Assembly (NCBI GenBank): GCA_021464245.1
Contig: JADCRB010000018.1
Location: forward strand, 3,210,015 to 3,274,014
Origin: Carallia brachiata
Lineage: Eukaryota; Streptophyta; Magnoliopsida; Malpighiales; Rhizophoraceae
DNA: 64,000 nucleotides
Direction of reading: 5' to 3'
Shown here: positions 13,467 to 23,013 of the stretch, piece by piece
How the letters are laid out: each line of letters opens with the position of its first letter
Numbering within the stretch: position 1 is the first letter of the stretch
The notes under the pieces: generated by a model
What the model saw: the letters and a program-made list of their open reading frames with translations, nothing else
Told to the model about the DNA's origin: nothing
Database searches by the model: none
Made by a program: the position numbers and the translations under genes

Positions 13467-13988
13467 TCAACAGGTAACAGATACGATCCTGAGAAAGTTA
13501 GCAGCCCAGCCAATATAAAAATTGAAGTCTTGGCTCCAGGTGAGTTCGAGCTTACATGGCTCGTAAAGGCTGGCAAAAGTTATTTGAAGTTCCAAAGCTC
13601 TGGTAAGGATGATCCAGTAGGCAAAGAACTTGAACTTGAACCTCCCCAAGAGGAAGGCCCAGCACTTTGGAACTTCAAAATCGGCACACAGAGAGACTGA
13701 CTGTATTGATGATTCCCAAGTCTGCTTCGACGTAAGGAGAGTAGTTGGAACTTCCCTGTACGTCGCCACATCCAAAGGAAGATTATGATGATTGCAGCGT
13801 CTCATCCCTCTGTGGTAGATGTGAATTAAGGAGAGTAGTTGGACATCCATGACACCGATGGCGTTGGAGACTGAGTTTCGAGGGCTTTTAGGGATCTCTC
13901 GAGGAAGACTACTCCTTCTTTTTTTAGCTCGTGCGCCTCCAACTTCTTGATCAAAGAACTTCCTGAGACAAGTGCAGAGACTAGCCAT
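13467..13988 (-). CDS. Uncharacterised 173-aa ORF between pol and the 3' LTR of the retrotransposon
   Basis: An uninterrupted ATG frame in the sense orientation of the element, ending about 120 bp before the polypurine tract. The product starts MASLCTCLRKFFDQEVGGAR, has a basic KKRR stretch near residues 23-26, and a more hydrophobic, aromatic-rich C-terminal half (around FKFKFFAYWIILTRALELQ). I do not recognise a family. It is notable because gag and pol of the same element are heavily frameshifted while this 522-bp frame is open. It may be a captured or lineage-specific accessory ORF, or a chance frame. Confidence 0.4.
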   Translation of the reverse strand: MASLCTCLRKFFDQEVGGARAKKRRSSLPREIPKSPRNSVSNAIGVMDVQLLSLIHIYHRGMRRCNHHNLPLDVATYREVPTTLLTSKQTWESSIQSVSLCADFEVPKCWAFLLGRFKFKFFAYWIILTRALELQITFASLYEPCKLELTWSQDFNFYIGWAANFLRIVSVTC

Positions 13989-14511
13989 TTTCTTTTGAAA
14001 AGAAGAAGAACTGAGGGGTGAGTATTATGACTCGGACATGCAGGATATATATACATAACATAAAGAGATTTTTTTTTTGAAAAGTCAAAAAGAAGGTACG
14101 CAGAATCGAGTAGGGTCCTCCACGTCCCTTTGCCCCATAAGAGACAAAAGAGGCAGCGACTGATGTGGGTTACGAAAGTCGTTACCGTATGCTGCAGAAA
14201 GTCGTTGCCGTGTACTGCAGAAGTTGTTGCACCTTATCTTGTCAGTCATCCTGACGGGGCCCAAGGCGCAGCTCCAAGTCAAGCTCGGCCTCGTTTGGTG
14301 GGCTAATGATGTGAACGTTGCTGGAGCCTCCAGACTGGTTGATGCTACTGGAATATTTTGGGAAGAGAGGTAAAGTTTCGTCGGAATGACTTCCTTTTGT
14401 AAGAAAAGTCCCTCCTGAACTTAAGTACTTAGGAGGAATGAAACTTTGACTAACTCCGTAAGACCACCAAGACCAGTACGCATCCTCCCACAGGCTACGG
14501 CTTTGATCGTT

Positions 14512-14868
14512 TTAACCTGAAGAGACCATTGCCGCGGTAGAACTCGGACCTGCTTCCTTTGAGGGCGAAGCTGTACCGGTGGAATCTACTATCGGAACGG
14601 CAGACTGTTCTTTAAAAAAAGCAGCTCTCAGTGCTGGTTTCTTCCTGCTTCTCCGATTCTGGAACCAATAAAACACATTTTTTCCTTCGATTGCCCCGAG
14701 CGGGCGCAATCGTGAGACAAGTTGGTAAATCTGAGATGCATTAGGCATAATACCTCCATTGTTGTGGAAGACTTCATCCAAAATTTGCAGTTGTGCCATG
14801 GTTGGTTGTCATCTTGTGCGGGGTGACCTTTTTTTTCCCTTGTCTTGAAGTTCTGCAACTAGTTCCAT
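14512..14868 (-). pseudogene. WOX-like homeodomain ORF carried by the retrotransposon (internal TGA)
   Basis: Sense ORF of the element, downstream of integrase. Reading from ATG at 14868, residues 11-19 are basic (GKKRSPRTR), then codon 20 is TGA, then the frame continues QPTMAQLQILDEVF (helix 1) and reaches helix 3 at residues 63-77 with KNVFYWFQNRRSRKK, ending at TAA 14512. The NVFYWFQN motif and the long loops between helices are diagnostic of WUSCHEL-related homeobox proteins; the RRSR ending resembles the WOX8/9/11/12 group, while QLQIL resembles the WOX13 group. WOX domains begin with an invariant Arg-Trp; here Arg is followed by TGA exactly where TGG would be, so one G-to-A change interrupts an otherwise open 118-codon frame. 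A shorter product could start at the ATG of codon 24 but would lack the N-terminal arm. Domain call is secure; origin by gene capture is inference. Confidence 0.85.
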
Positions 14869-15002
14869 CTTTCTTGTGGCAGAGGAGCAAAGGTTTGGTA
14901 GGTGGTGAAGATCGGTTGAGACTGATGCTGAGTTTCAGACTCAAACCCTCCGTCGCTTTTATATTTTTGGGTCGTTCACAGTTTATACTCATGCGGGCCA
15001 GG

Positions 15003-15262
15003 AGTTGGATTGGATTTTGAACTTGGGTTCTAGACTGTGTCTAGAACTTGAAATTTTTTGGGTTTTGGGATTTGGATTGGATTTGGGTCGAGTGTTTGGG
15101 CTTATAGACTTGGACTTTTGGATTTGGCTCGAGTGTTTGGGTTTTGAGTCTGGACTTAGTTTTCAGGCTTTTGAGTTAGGCTTGAGTTTTCTGATTTGGG
15201 CTCAAGTGTTTGGGCTTGGATTTTCGGGTTTGGATTTTCGCTTGGACTTTCAGATCGGGACT
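15003..15262. repeat. Degenerate short tandem repeat inside the element
   Basis: Imperfect repeats of a motif like GAGTGTTTGGGCTTGGATTT on the plus strand, lying between the homeodomain ORF and the poly-T tract. The repetitive plus-strand reading frame it creates (rich in Leu, Phe, Gly) is a composition artefact. Confidence 0.7.
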
Positions 15263-15268
15263 TCCGAA

Positions 15269-15327
15269 CTTTTTTTTTGATTTTTTTTTCTTTTTTTTTT
15301 TGATTTTTTTTTTTTTTTTTTTTTTTC
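15269..15327 (-). repeat. Poly-A tract (minus strand) just downstream of pol
   Basis: On the plus strand an almost pure T tract broken by a few GA, C. On the element's sense strand it is a poly-A run starting about 35 bp after the end of the integrase frame. It separates pol from the homeodomain region. Confidence 0.85.
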
Positions 15328-15363
15328 TTAAAACATATTTACACATAATATTGTTTTAGAAAT

Positions 15364-18300
15364 TTACCATTGATCGGGCCAATTCGGACGCCTTCTTGGT
15401 CTGACAGCATAAGCGTTGTGAGTATAGGCCTCCTGCACTAGGTATGGCCCGTCCCATTTGGAAGTAAGCTTGTCACCAGGCCGATGCTTCATGTTGATGG
15501 GCCGTCGCACTGCAAGAACAAGGTCTCCAACTTGAAAAGATCGAGGGCGGACCCTGCGGTTGAACGTGTTGGTGAGCCGGGCTTGTAGCACTCAAGTTGC
15601 TGTTGTGCTTCGAGCCTCCTTTCATCGAGCTTCTAACTCATCCAGACGTAGGCGAGCATTCTCCTCTGCTGTGAGTCCTTCCAGAACAGCCATGCGGAGA
15701 GATGGAATCTGTGTTTCCAAAGGCAGTATTGCTTCGACACCGTAGACAAGTGAGTATGGCGTCGCCTGTGTTGGAGTCCGGTAAGTTGTACGATACGCCC
15801 ATAATGCCTCCGAAATTCTGTCATGCCAATCTCTTTTGGATTTAGAGACTACCTTCCGCAACAGGTTGCATAAGGTCTTGTTGAATGCTTCAGCCAAGCC
15901 ATTTGCTGGGGCATTGTACATGGATGACTTGTACTGCTTGAACTTGAACTTCTCGCAGAGCTTGTCAATCAAGCTGTTGTAGAACTGCTTGCCATTATCA
16001 GTGATGATGAATCGAGGGACTCCATAGCGATAGATCAGCTGAGTCCGGATGAAATTGGCAACATGCTCCTTCTTTACCTCTCTAAGTGGAATGGCTTCAG
16101 CCCATTTTGAGAAGTAGTCGGTTGCGAGGATGTACAGGTGACCCAGGGATGACTTGGCCCCACTAAGGGCAACCCACTAAGTCGAGACCCCAAGCTTCAA
16201 AGGGCCAGGATGAGACAGTTGGATGCAGTGGCTCCGGTGGTTGATGTATGTAATTGCATGAAATTGACAAGCTTGACAGTTTTAGCAAACTCAATTGAAT
16301 CACGTACCATGGTTGGCCAGTAGTATCCCATCCTTCTGAGTTGGAAGTGCAACTTAGGCCCCGATTGATGTCCGCCACAAACACCAGAATGTGCTTCAGT
16401 GAGAGCCTGTTTTGCCTCTTCATTGGCTAGGCAGCGAAGTAAACTCCATCAAAAGACCTTCGATACAGAGCATCCTTGAGATATATGAAGCGGGGAGCTC
16501 GTCGTTGAATTTCTGTCTTATGACGACGATCTTCGGGCAGCTTCCCGTGCTGTAGGTAGTCAATGATTGGTTGGCGCCAATCTCGTCCTCCGCGAGACGT
16601 ACAGATACAGCGTTGGCTGCTGTAGTTTCTTCATCATCCTTTGTGGCACTATCCATTTCTGGCATACGCAACAACTGTAGCCTGGATTTCTGACTTTGCA
16701 AGAGAAGTGGCCAGGTTAGCCAACGCGTCTGCCTGAGTGTTTTCTCGTCGAGGCACATGCTCCAAGGTGATGCTTTCAAATTCATCCATTAGCTGTCGAG
16801 CACGTTGATGGTAAGGCGCAAGGTCCTCTTTCTTCACATCATACAATCCTGTAAGTTGGTTGATGACGAGCTGGGAATCTCCATGGACTTCTATAGTTGG
16901 AATCTTCATATCGACAGCCATTTGAAGACCAATGATCAAAGCCTGGTATTCAGCAACATTATTTGAACATAACTCACCGAGAATGATAGCATATGAGTAT
17001 TTGTCGTTGAGGAGTGACAAACACTATGCCGGCACCAGCACCATCACGCCTTGCTGCACCATCAAAGAACATCGTCCATGGTGGTAGTGTCTCAATGTAA
17101 AAGACCTCTTCATCTGGAAGATCATCTGTGAACTCCCAATCTGACGGAACAGGGTGATCTGCAAGGAAGTCTGCTAGAGCTTGTCCTTTGACTGCTTTTT
17201 GAGGCACGTAGACAATGTCGTAGCTTTGTAGGATTACTGCCCACTTGGCAAGTCGTCCTGACAAGATTGGTCTAGATAAGATATATTTGACAGGATCAGC
17301 TCTGGCAATGAGACGTACCGTGTGAGCTTGCATGTAGTGCCTCAGCTTGTCAATGGCAAAGAACAGTGCTAGACATGTCTTTTCAATGGGCGAATAACTC
17401 AGCTCCGGACCGTTTAGTGTTCTGCTCAAGTAGTACAGGGCAACTTCCTTTCCCTGCTCGTTTTCCTGTGCAAGCAAGGCTCCCAAAGATCTTTCCTGCG
17501 CTGCAATGTAGAGAATCAACGACTTTCCTTGAATTGGAGCACCTAGGACCGGTGGATTGGAAAGGTACTTCTTTATGCTCTCAAAGGCTTTGCTGCAAGC
17601 TTCGTCCCACTCGAAGTTGACATCCTTCTTCATCAACCGATGGAAAGGTTGACATCTCCCAGCTAAATTGGAGATGAAACGGCGAATGTAGGCCAGCTTT
17701 CCTTGTAGACTTCGCAGCTCGTGCAGGTTTTTAGGTTCAGGCATCTTTTGAATTGCCTCAACCTTTGACTGATCAACTTCGATTCCACGATGGCGCACCA
17801 CGAACCCAAGAAACTTTCCTGATGTGACACCGAATGCGCACTTGAGAGGGTTCATTTTGAGCTGATGCCTCCGAAGTCTTTCGAACACTGTCTTGAGATC
17901 CTCGAGGTGGTCTTTGCGCTTCTTAGTCTTTACAACTAAGTCATCAACATAACATTCTACAATCTTGTGCAGCATGTCATCAAAAATTTTTTGCATAGCA
18001 CGTTGATAAGTGGCGCCAGCATTTTTTAATCCAAACGGCATAACTTTGTAGCAGTATATACCTTTTGGGGTGCGGAATGCTGTCAACTCCTCGTCTTCTG
18101 GTGCCATTCTGATTTGGTTATAGCCTGAAGAACCATCCATGAAACAATGCTTCGTGACCCGTTGTTGCATCGACTGTGATCTCCGTTATGGGCAATGGAA
18201 AGTCATCTTTCGGGCAGGCCTTGTTAAGATCTCGAAAATCAACACATACCCTCAACTGTCCATTCTTCTTTCTTACCGGGACAATGTTGGCAATCCACGT

Positions 18301-18926
18301 TGGGTAGGTGACCTCTCGGATGAAGCCGGCATTGATCAGCTTGTTCACCTCCTCCTCGATTTGTGGAATGAGTTCCGGGCGGAACCGTCGTTGTGGCTGC
18401 TTGACAGAACGACACCCTTCTTTACTGCTAGACGATGCACCGCAATTTTTGGGTCAAGTCCAGGCATTTCTTTGTAACTCCATGCGAACACGTCCCTGTA
18501 TTGACTTAATACCTGAACATATTCTTGCTCTTCTTCAGTAAGTAAAGCACTTACAAATGTAGGTCGAGGATCTTCCGGAGAGCCAAGATTGACCTCCTTG
18601 AGTTCATCAACAGTTGCTTGGCCACCATCTTCAAGTTCCGGGGGAGCCTCCTTCACTTCACCATCTGATGAGTCGGAATCAGCCTCCTCGCTAATTGTGA
18701 CATGAAATGCAGAACCTCTGACTTCACCTTCTTTGTTTGACTGGATAAGCCTGTCTTGTTTGGTGGTGGTGATGGCACGTGCATCAGCTGCTCGGCTTCG
18801 GCTCTTTAGCGTGATCCGCACAGGTGACTTCTCCTGATAGCCTAAGCCAGGTCGGGACTGTGATGTTTGAGAAGCGGCGCCATGTGTGGACGGCAGTACC
18901 CATTGTGCTCGGGTTTGAGAAGTCAT
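15364..18926 (-). pseudogene. pol region: reverse transcriptase, RNase H, second RNase H, integrase
   Basis: Broken into several frames. 18926-18345 is the protease-RT linker and start of RT; 18348-18118 contains the RT motif VDFRDLNKACPKDDFPLP; 18170-16974 holds the RT catalytic YVDD box (YVDDLVVK), the thumb, and the first RNase H (ending KGQALADFLADHP). The second RNase H starts WTMFFDGAARRDGAGAG and continues, after a frame change near 17000, through NNVAEYQAL and HGDSQLV to RENTQADALANLA at about 16700. The zinc-binding part of integrase (16423-16163) is also frame-broken. 15972-15622 carries the end of the DDE core (NGLAEAFNKTL, the glutamate-containing segment) and 15591-15364 the C-terminal part (GDLVLAV..., KWDGPYLV). 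The double RNase H places the element in the Tat lineage. Replication competence is lost in this copy. Confidence 0.9.
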
Positions 18927-19094
18927 AGCCCGCCTTTGCCAAAGCTTGTATGCATTAGGATCAAATCCTTCATGTTCTTCTTTCTGGAAGTGAGCCGCCT
19001 TCGACTGCCCCCGTGTGTGGTTTGACGAAGCCTTTTAATGGTTTTGAAGACAAAACCGGCTCAATCTTTGGTATCGGCAGAGTGTAAGTCTCCT

Positions 19095-19800
19095 TCAGGT
19101 TGTGCAGCTCCTTTGTTTTGGGTTGGCTATGTCCTTGCTCCTGTTTAGATCAATACAATAAGAGAAAGGGGGTTGACCTTCTGAGCGTCGTGACTTCGGC
19201 ACATAGCGTAGGACTGGAGTGGAGCTTGAAGATGCAACATCCTTCGGACGAAGTTCAGCAGGCTGTGGCAGCTTTTCATTTGTTGGAGCCTGGGTTGGGC
19301 ATTGGCAGGTTCTTCGACAGCTTTTCCCTTTTTTGGATGCCCCCAGTCCAAGTAGCTTTTGATGGAATGATCTCCGGATTGTCTGTGTCGTGTAGAAGAC
19401 TGCATCCGCCAAATGTGATTCAGCATCATCGAACGGCTTTAAGTCAGCATTGACCTTTTGAACGCCACCATTGTAGTACTTGAAGCACTGATGCAGGCTT
19501 GAGAGCACAACTCCATTTCCATGAATCCACGGTCGTCCTAGCAACATCTTATATGTGGTACGTGCATCATCACATGAAATAGAGTGCTAGAAGTGAGATT
19601 ACCGATAGTTAGCTCCAAGCGAATCATCCCAATTGCTTTCTGTCCTCCTTGATTAAAGCCATGAATCATCAAGCGGCTGTCTGATAATTCATCAATGCCG
19701 ATGCCGAGCTCCTTTATGGTGGATTTTGGGATAATATTGACTGCTGAACCATCGTCGATCAGAATACGTCGGACCTTCTGTTCTTTCTCACATAGCCTGA
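19095..19800 (-). pseudogene. Retrotransposon aspartic protease region
   Basis: On the minus strand, translating near 19770-19730 gives ILIDDGSAVNIIP, which contains the Asp-Asp-Gly-Ser active-site pattern of Tat-type proteases; downstream, after a frameshift near 19550, the frame 19547-19095 begins LLGRPWIHGNG and LHQCFKYY, the conserved C-terminal part of this protease region. It sits between gag and RT as expected. Split by at least one frameshift. Confidence 0.8.
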
Positions 19801-19915
19801 TACATACAGCGGCCGATTGTGGGGTTTGGACCCCAGCAGGAGATCCTCATCTGAAAATGAGATAGCAGAGTAACATCCGACGTGATTTTGGGCCGCCTGT
19901 TGCTCCGCGAGTGAA

Positions 19916-21986
19916 TCATTGATGGCAGAGGTTCAGCTGAGGTCTGGAGAGTATTGCCGACTTGATTTTGCCACACTTCTGTTGTTGCAAAGCTGTAAAC
20001 AGCTGAGGGTTAGCGAGAAGGGTTTGGAGAGCTTCATATACCTTCTCCGTTGTCGACTTTTTGTTGTCGAGCGGCTCCTCCTTACGGTGTGTCACCTCTT
20101 CTGATGGTTTTGAAGTGATGGTGGTCTGGTTTGCAGAGGTGCCTTCCTGGTCCAGAATGATTTTATTCTGGCTTTTGAGCTTCATGATTAGCTCCTTCAG
20201 GACGAAACACTTCTCGGTTGGATGACTTACTATCCGGTGATATTTGCAGAATCTCGGATCGCTGACTCGATCCTTTTCATTCGGCCGCTTGCACTCTGGG
20301 AGTTCGATCAGCTTCGCCTCCAAGAGTTGTTCAAGAATGTCGGGGACGTCTGAGTCGGGGAATGGATACTGCTTCTGCTCCAACTCTCGCAATGTCACCT
20401 TCCGCCTTTCCTGTTGTTTTGGCTGAGTTATTTGGGTCGGAGGATTTACCTTAGCTTTGGCGCCCACTTTTACTGGTGCGGCTTCAACAGTCATCACTTC
20501 TTTTTTTTCCGGAGCTGTTGGGTTTCTTAATCTCCCTTCTGCCCCCTTGCTGGTCCAACTGGATGGGAACCGTGCCTCCGGAAGTCTGGATGCTTATCTC
20601 CATATCATGTGCGCGGGTCGCCAGTTCTTCGAAAGTTCGGGGTTTGACACCCTGCAGGATGTATAACAGCTCCCAATGCATTCCCTGGATGCACATCTCT
20701 ACGGCAGAAGTCTCCGTCAGGCGATCTTTGCAGTCCAAGCTGAGGGCACGCCATCTGTTGATGTATTCGACAACGGGCTCTCCTTTCCTTTGTTTGGTGC
20801 TGGTAAGCTCCATCATACTTACCGTCCTTCGAGTGCTGAAAAATCTGTTGAGGAACTCTCGTTGTAGCTGTTCCCAACTGTCGATCGATTCTGGTTCAAG
20901 ATTTATGAACCAGGTGAAAGCGGTCTCCCTGAGTGAACGAACAAACTGCTTCACCAAGAGATCTCCATAAGTCCCTGCGTTGTTGCAGGTTTCAACGAAG
21001 TGGGCGATGTGCTGTTTGGGATCGCCTCGTCGAATTGTTGAAATTTGGGCGGCTGGTAGCCCAAGGGCATGTTGAGACTTTCGATCCGTCTGGTGTACGG
21101 TTTGACGTACATCTGTGATCCTTGGAAGGATGTAGCTTGTTGCAGTCGGATCGTATTGGCTATCATTTCCTGCAATTGTTGAACAGATAGCGAAGCTACA
21201 GAATTTGAGGGTGGCAGCTGTGTAGAACTACCTGGTCGCTTTTCTGCAGGGAAGACGTCGGCTGGTGTGGCTTCTGGAGTGAAACCGGGTGGATATGGTT
21301 GCTCCTCGCGGATCTCGGATCAACTTGGATCGGGGCTTTCCTTTGAGAGCGGCGATCTGTTGATCTTTTCCTCACGACTCTGATCAGCTGCAAAATTTGT
21401 TCTCCAATTCTGAAATTCTTTCTCTGTACTGGTTGTGTTGGTCATCATGACGGCAACAGATGAGGCTCCACGAAAGACTGGGAGAATTCTTCTTTCTTCT
21501 CTGTGTGGATCTTTACAGAATGTATTGGATTCTGTTGAGCGGGCTTCGTCGTGTTGCCCCCGACTTCGATTGGGGTGGGTGATCGACTCCTCCATGCGGC
21601 AAGAGAGTCAAGGGAGAGATCCTGTTGTGCGAGCTGTGGACTCTCCGTTTCGATATTTTGTCGGGTTTGGACGGCAAGAAATTGTGTCCGTCCCCAAGTT
21701 TCTGGACCTGCGTACCCAATTAGGGTAGTTGATGCAGGTGATGGAGCCGTTGCTTTCTTGTTGATGGGTGATCGACTCCTCCATGCGGTAAGAAAATCGA
21801 GGGAGAGATCCTGTTGTGCGAGTTGTGGACTCTCCGTTTCGATATTTTGTGTCGGGTTTGGACGACAAGAAATTGTGTCCGTCCCCAGGTTTCTAGACCT
21901 GCGTGCCCAGGTAGGGTAGTTGATGCAGGTGATGGAGCCGTTGCTTTCTTATTGGTGCCGGCAGCTGTACTTCTTTTTGGTGTCAT
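19916..21986 (-). pseudogene. Retrotransposon gag region
   Basis: Several overlapping minus-strand frames. 20957-20484 is the best-preserved part and has the plant retrotransposon gag pattern (LRETAFTWFINL, WEQLQREFLNRFF, EPVVEYINRWRAL). 20497-19916 is the C-terminal part with FCKYHRIVSHPTEKCF, a CxxH...C arrangement resembling a zinc-knuckle-like motif. The N-terminal part (about 21986-21000) is split over frames and includes a 190-bp tandem duplication. No continuous gag frame remains. Confidence 0.85.
21575..21955 (-). repeat. Tandem duplication (about 190 bp x 2) in the gag N-terminal region
   Basis: The block starting GGGTGATCGACTCCTCCATG near 21577 recurs near 21766, and the block GTAGTTGATGCAGGTGATGG recurs at 21725 and 21916, so a unit of about 189-191 bp is present twice in direct orientation with a few differences. 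Confidence 0.9.
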
Positions 21987-21999
21987 TTAATGTGCTGAA

Positions 22000-22175
22000 C
22001 ATCTGTAAAATTTTTTTTTTTACTTTTTACTTTTTACTTTTTTTTTTACTTTTTACTTTTTTTACTTTTTTGTCTTTTTTTTTTGTCTTTTTTTTCTTTT
22101 TCTTTTTCTTTTTCTTTTTCTCTTTTTTCTTTTTCCTTTTCTTCTTTTCTCGGTTCTTTTTTTTTTTTTTTTAAG
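22000..22175. repeat. Long T-rich (pyrimidine) tract in the 5' leader of the element
   Basis: About 170 bases of T runs broken by AC, C and G on the plus strand (purine-rich on the element's sense strand). It lies between gag and the primer-binding region. Low complexity; no coding. Confidence 0.85.
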
Positions 22176-22200
22176 GAACAAGAGATGGGAGGTGAAGAGG

Positions 22201-22223
22201 TCCCGCCAAGCGTGCCAAAAATT
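22201..22223 (-). other. Candidate primer-binding site region
   Basis: Directly next to the 5' LTR the sense strand reads AATTTTTGGCACGCTTGGCG, starting a few bases after the terminal CGTTACA. TTTGGCACGC followed by a G-rich stretch is in the position of a tRNA primer site. I do not assign the tRNA. Confidence 0.5.
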
Positions 22224-22991
22224 TGTAACGAGTAAATTTCGAGTTTAAAACAATTAAACTCAAAAAATATAAAAATAAATTACAAATAAAAATTTAAAAT
22301 AAAAGAAAATTTACGTGGGGTCGATCTCCGTAGATCCTCCAATTAGTGTTCCGTTTTTTACTCCGTCAAGGGCTACACGAGCTTAATTTTGACAGAAATA
22401 ATTTCCACAGTGTTATCTTGAACTGGGTAGACTGAAACTGGATCTGATTTGGACGTTTATACTACGGTTAAGAACCGCAGAGACCTGATCTGAGCCGATC
22501 TGGTTTAATTTCACCGATGGTCTAATGGACTTGTTCTCGAATGAGCTGCCTGAATTTTACTGAGGGTCGTATGATGCTTGATCTCAGTCGAATTTATAAT
22601 ATTTTGATATTTTTCATATCTATATTCTCACAGATCCAGATCTGATACGATCGGAGAATATAAATCTAAAATAACTTTAGAAACAGAAATAGCAAATTTT
22701 TTTTTGACTTTGTACCCGAGATATCTTTTTCAAAAGAGTTAAAAATATATCATAGAGTACGTAAAAATAATTTTTTTTTATTTTTTTTTTTGCTATCTCT
22801 CTCTTCTTTGCTTTTTTTTTTTTTTTCGCCTGCTCTCTGCTTCGCTGCTCCTTTTCAATTTGAGGAGGCCAATTTAGAGGTCTCCCCCGCCTACCTGCCT
22901 ACCACCAACCAAATGGTTGGTGGTTATTATTTGAGGTTGGCAGCTGCCAACACATATATATTAAAATTTTTTTTTAATTTATTTATTTACA
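22224..22991 (-). repeat. 5' LTR of the Tat-type element (right copy)
   Basis: 768 bp, TG...CA ends, homologous to 12522-13318. Carries a 24-bp hairpin at 22901-22924 and the palindrome GTTGGCAGCTGCCAAC at 22936-22951. It is followed on the plus strand by 17 bp containing a C-rich tract that resembles the element's polypurine tract in complement. Confidence 0.95.
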
Positions 22992-23013
22992 ACCTCCCCT
23001 CAAGTATTATTTC

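Larger units (their letters stand above)
12522..22991 (-). mobile_element. Ty3/gypsy LTR retrotransposon, Tat type, with extra 3' ORFs
   Basis: A 10.5-kb element read on the minus strand, bounded by two LTRs that both start TGTAACG and end TTTACA on the plus strand. Order on the minus strand: 5' LTR (22991-22224), primer-site region, gag, aspartic protease, reverse transcriptase, RNase H, a second plant-type RNase H, integrase, two further ORFs, polypurine tract, 3' LTR (13318-12522). The tandem RNase H domains are the hallmark of the Tat lineage of Ty3/gypsy elements. gag and pol are split by many frameshifts, so this copy is not autonomous. My hand count over the first 520 aligned LTR bases gives about 6 percent mismatch, so insertion is not very recent. 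A 5-bp candidate target-site duplication (ATTTC, plus strand) lies at 12517-12521 and 23009-23013. Confidence 0.93.

Noticed and set aside
14774..14992. 72-aa minus-strand frame overlapping the homeodomain ORF, first suspected as its N-terminus
   Set aside because: Reading from ATG 14868 in the homeodomain's own frame explains the N-terminal arm better, with only one TGA codon at the tryptophan position, so no frameshift is needed.
15005..15280. 91-aa plus-strand ORF rich in Leu/Phe/Gly
   Set aside because: It is the translation of a degenerate tandem repeat inside the retrotransposon and is antisense to it.
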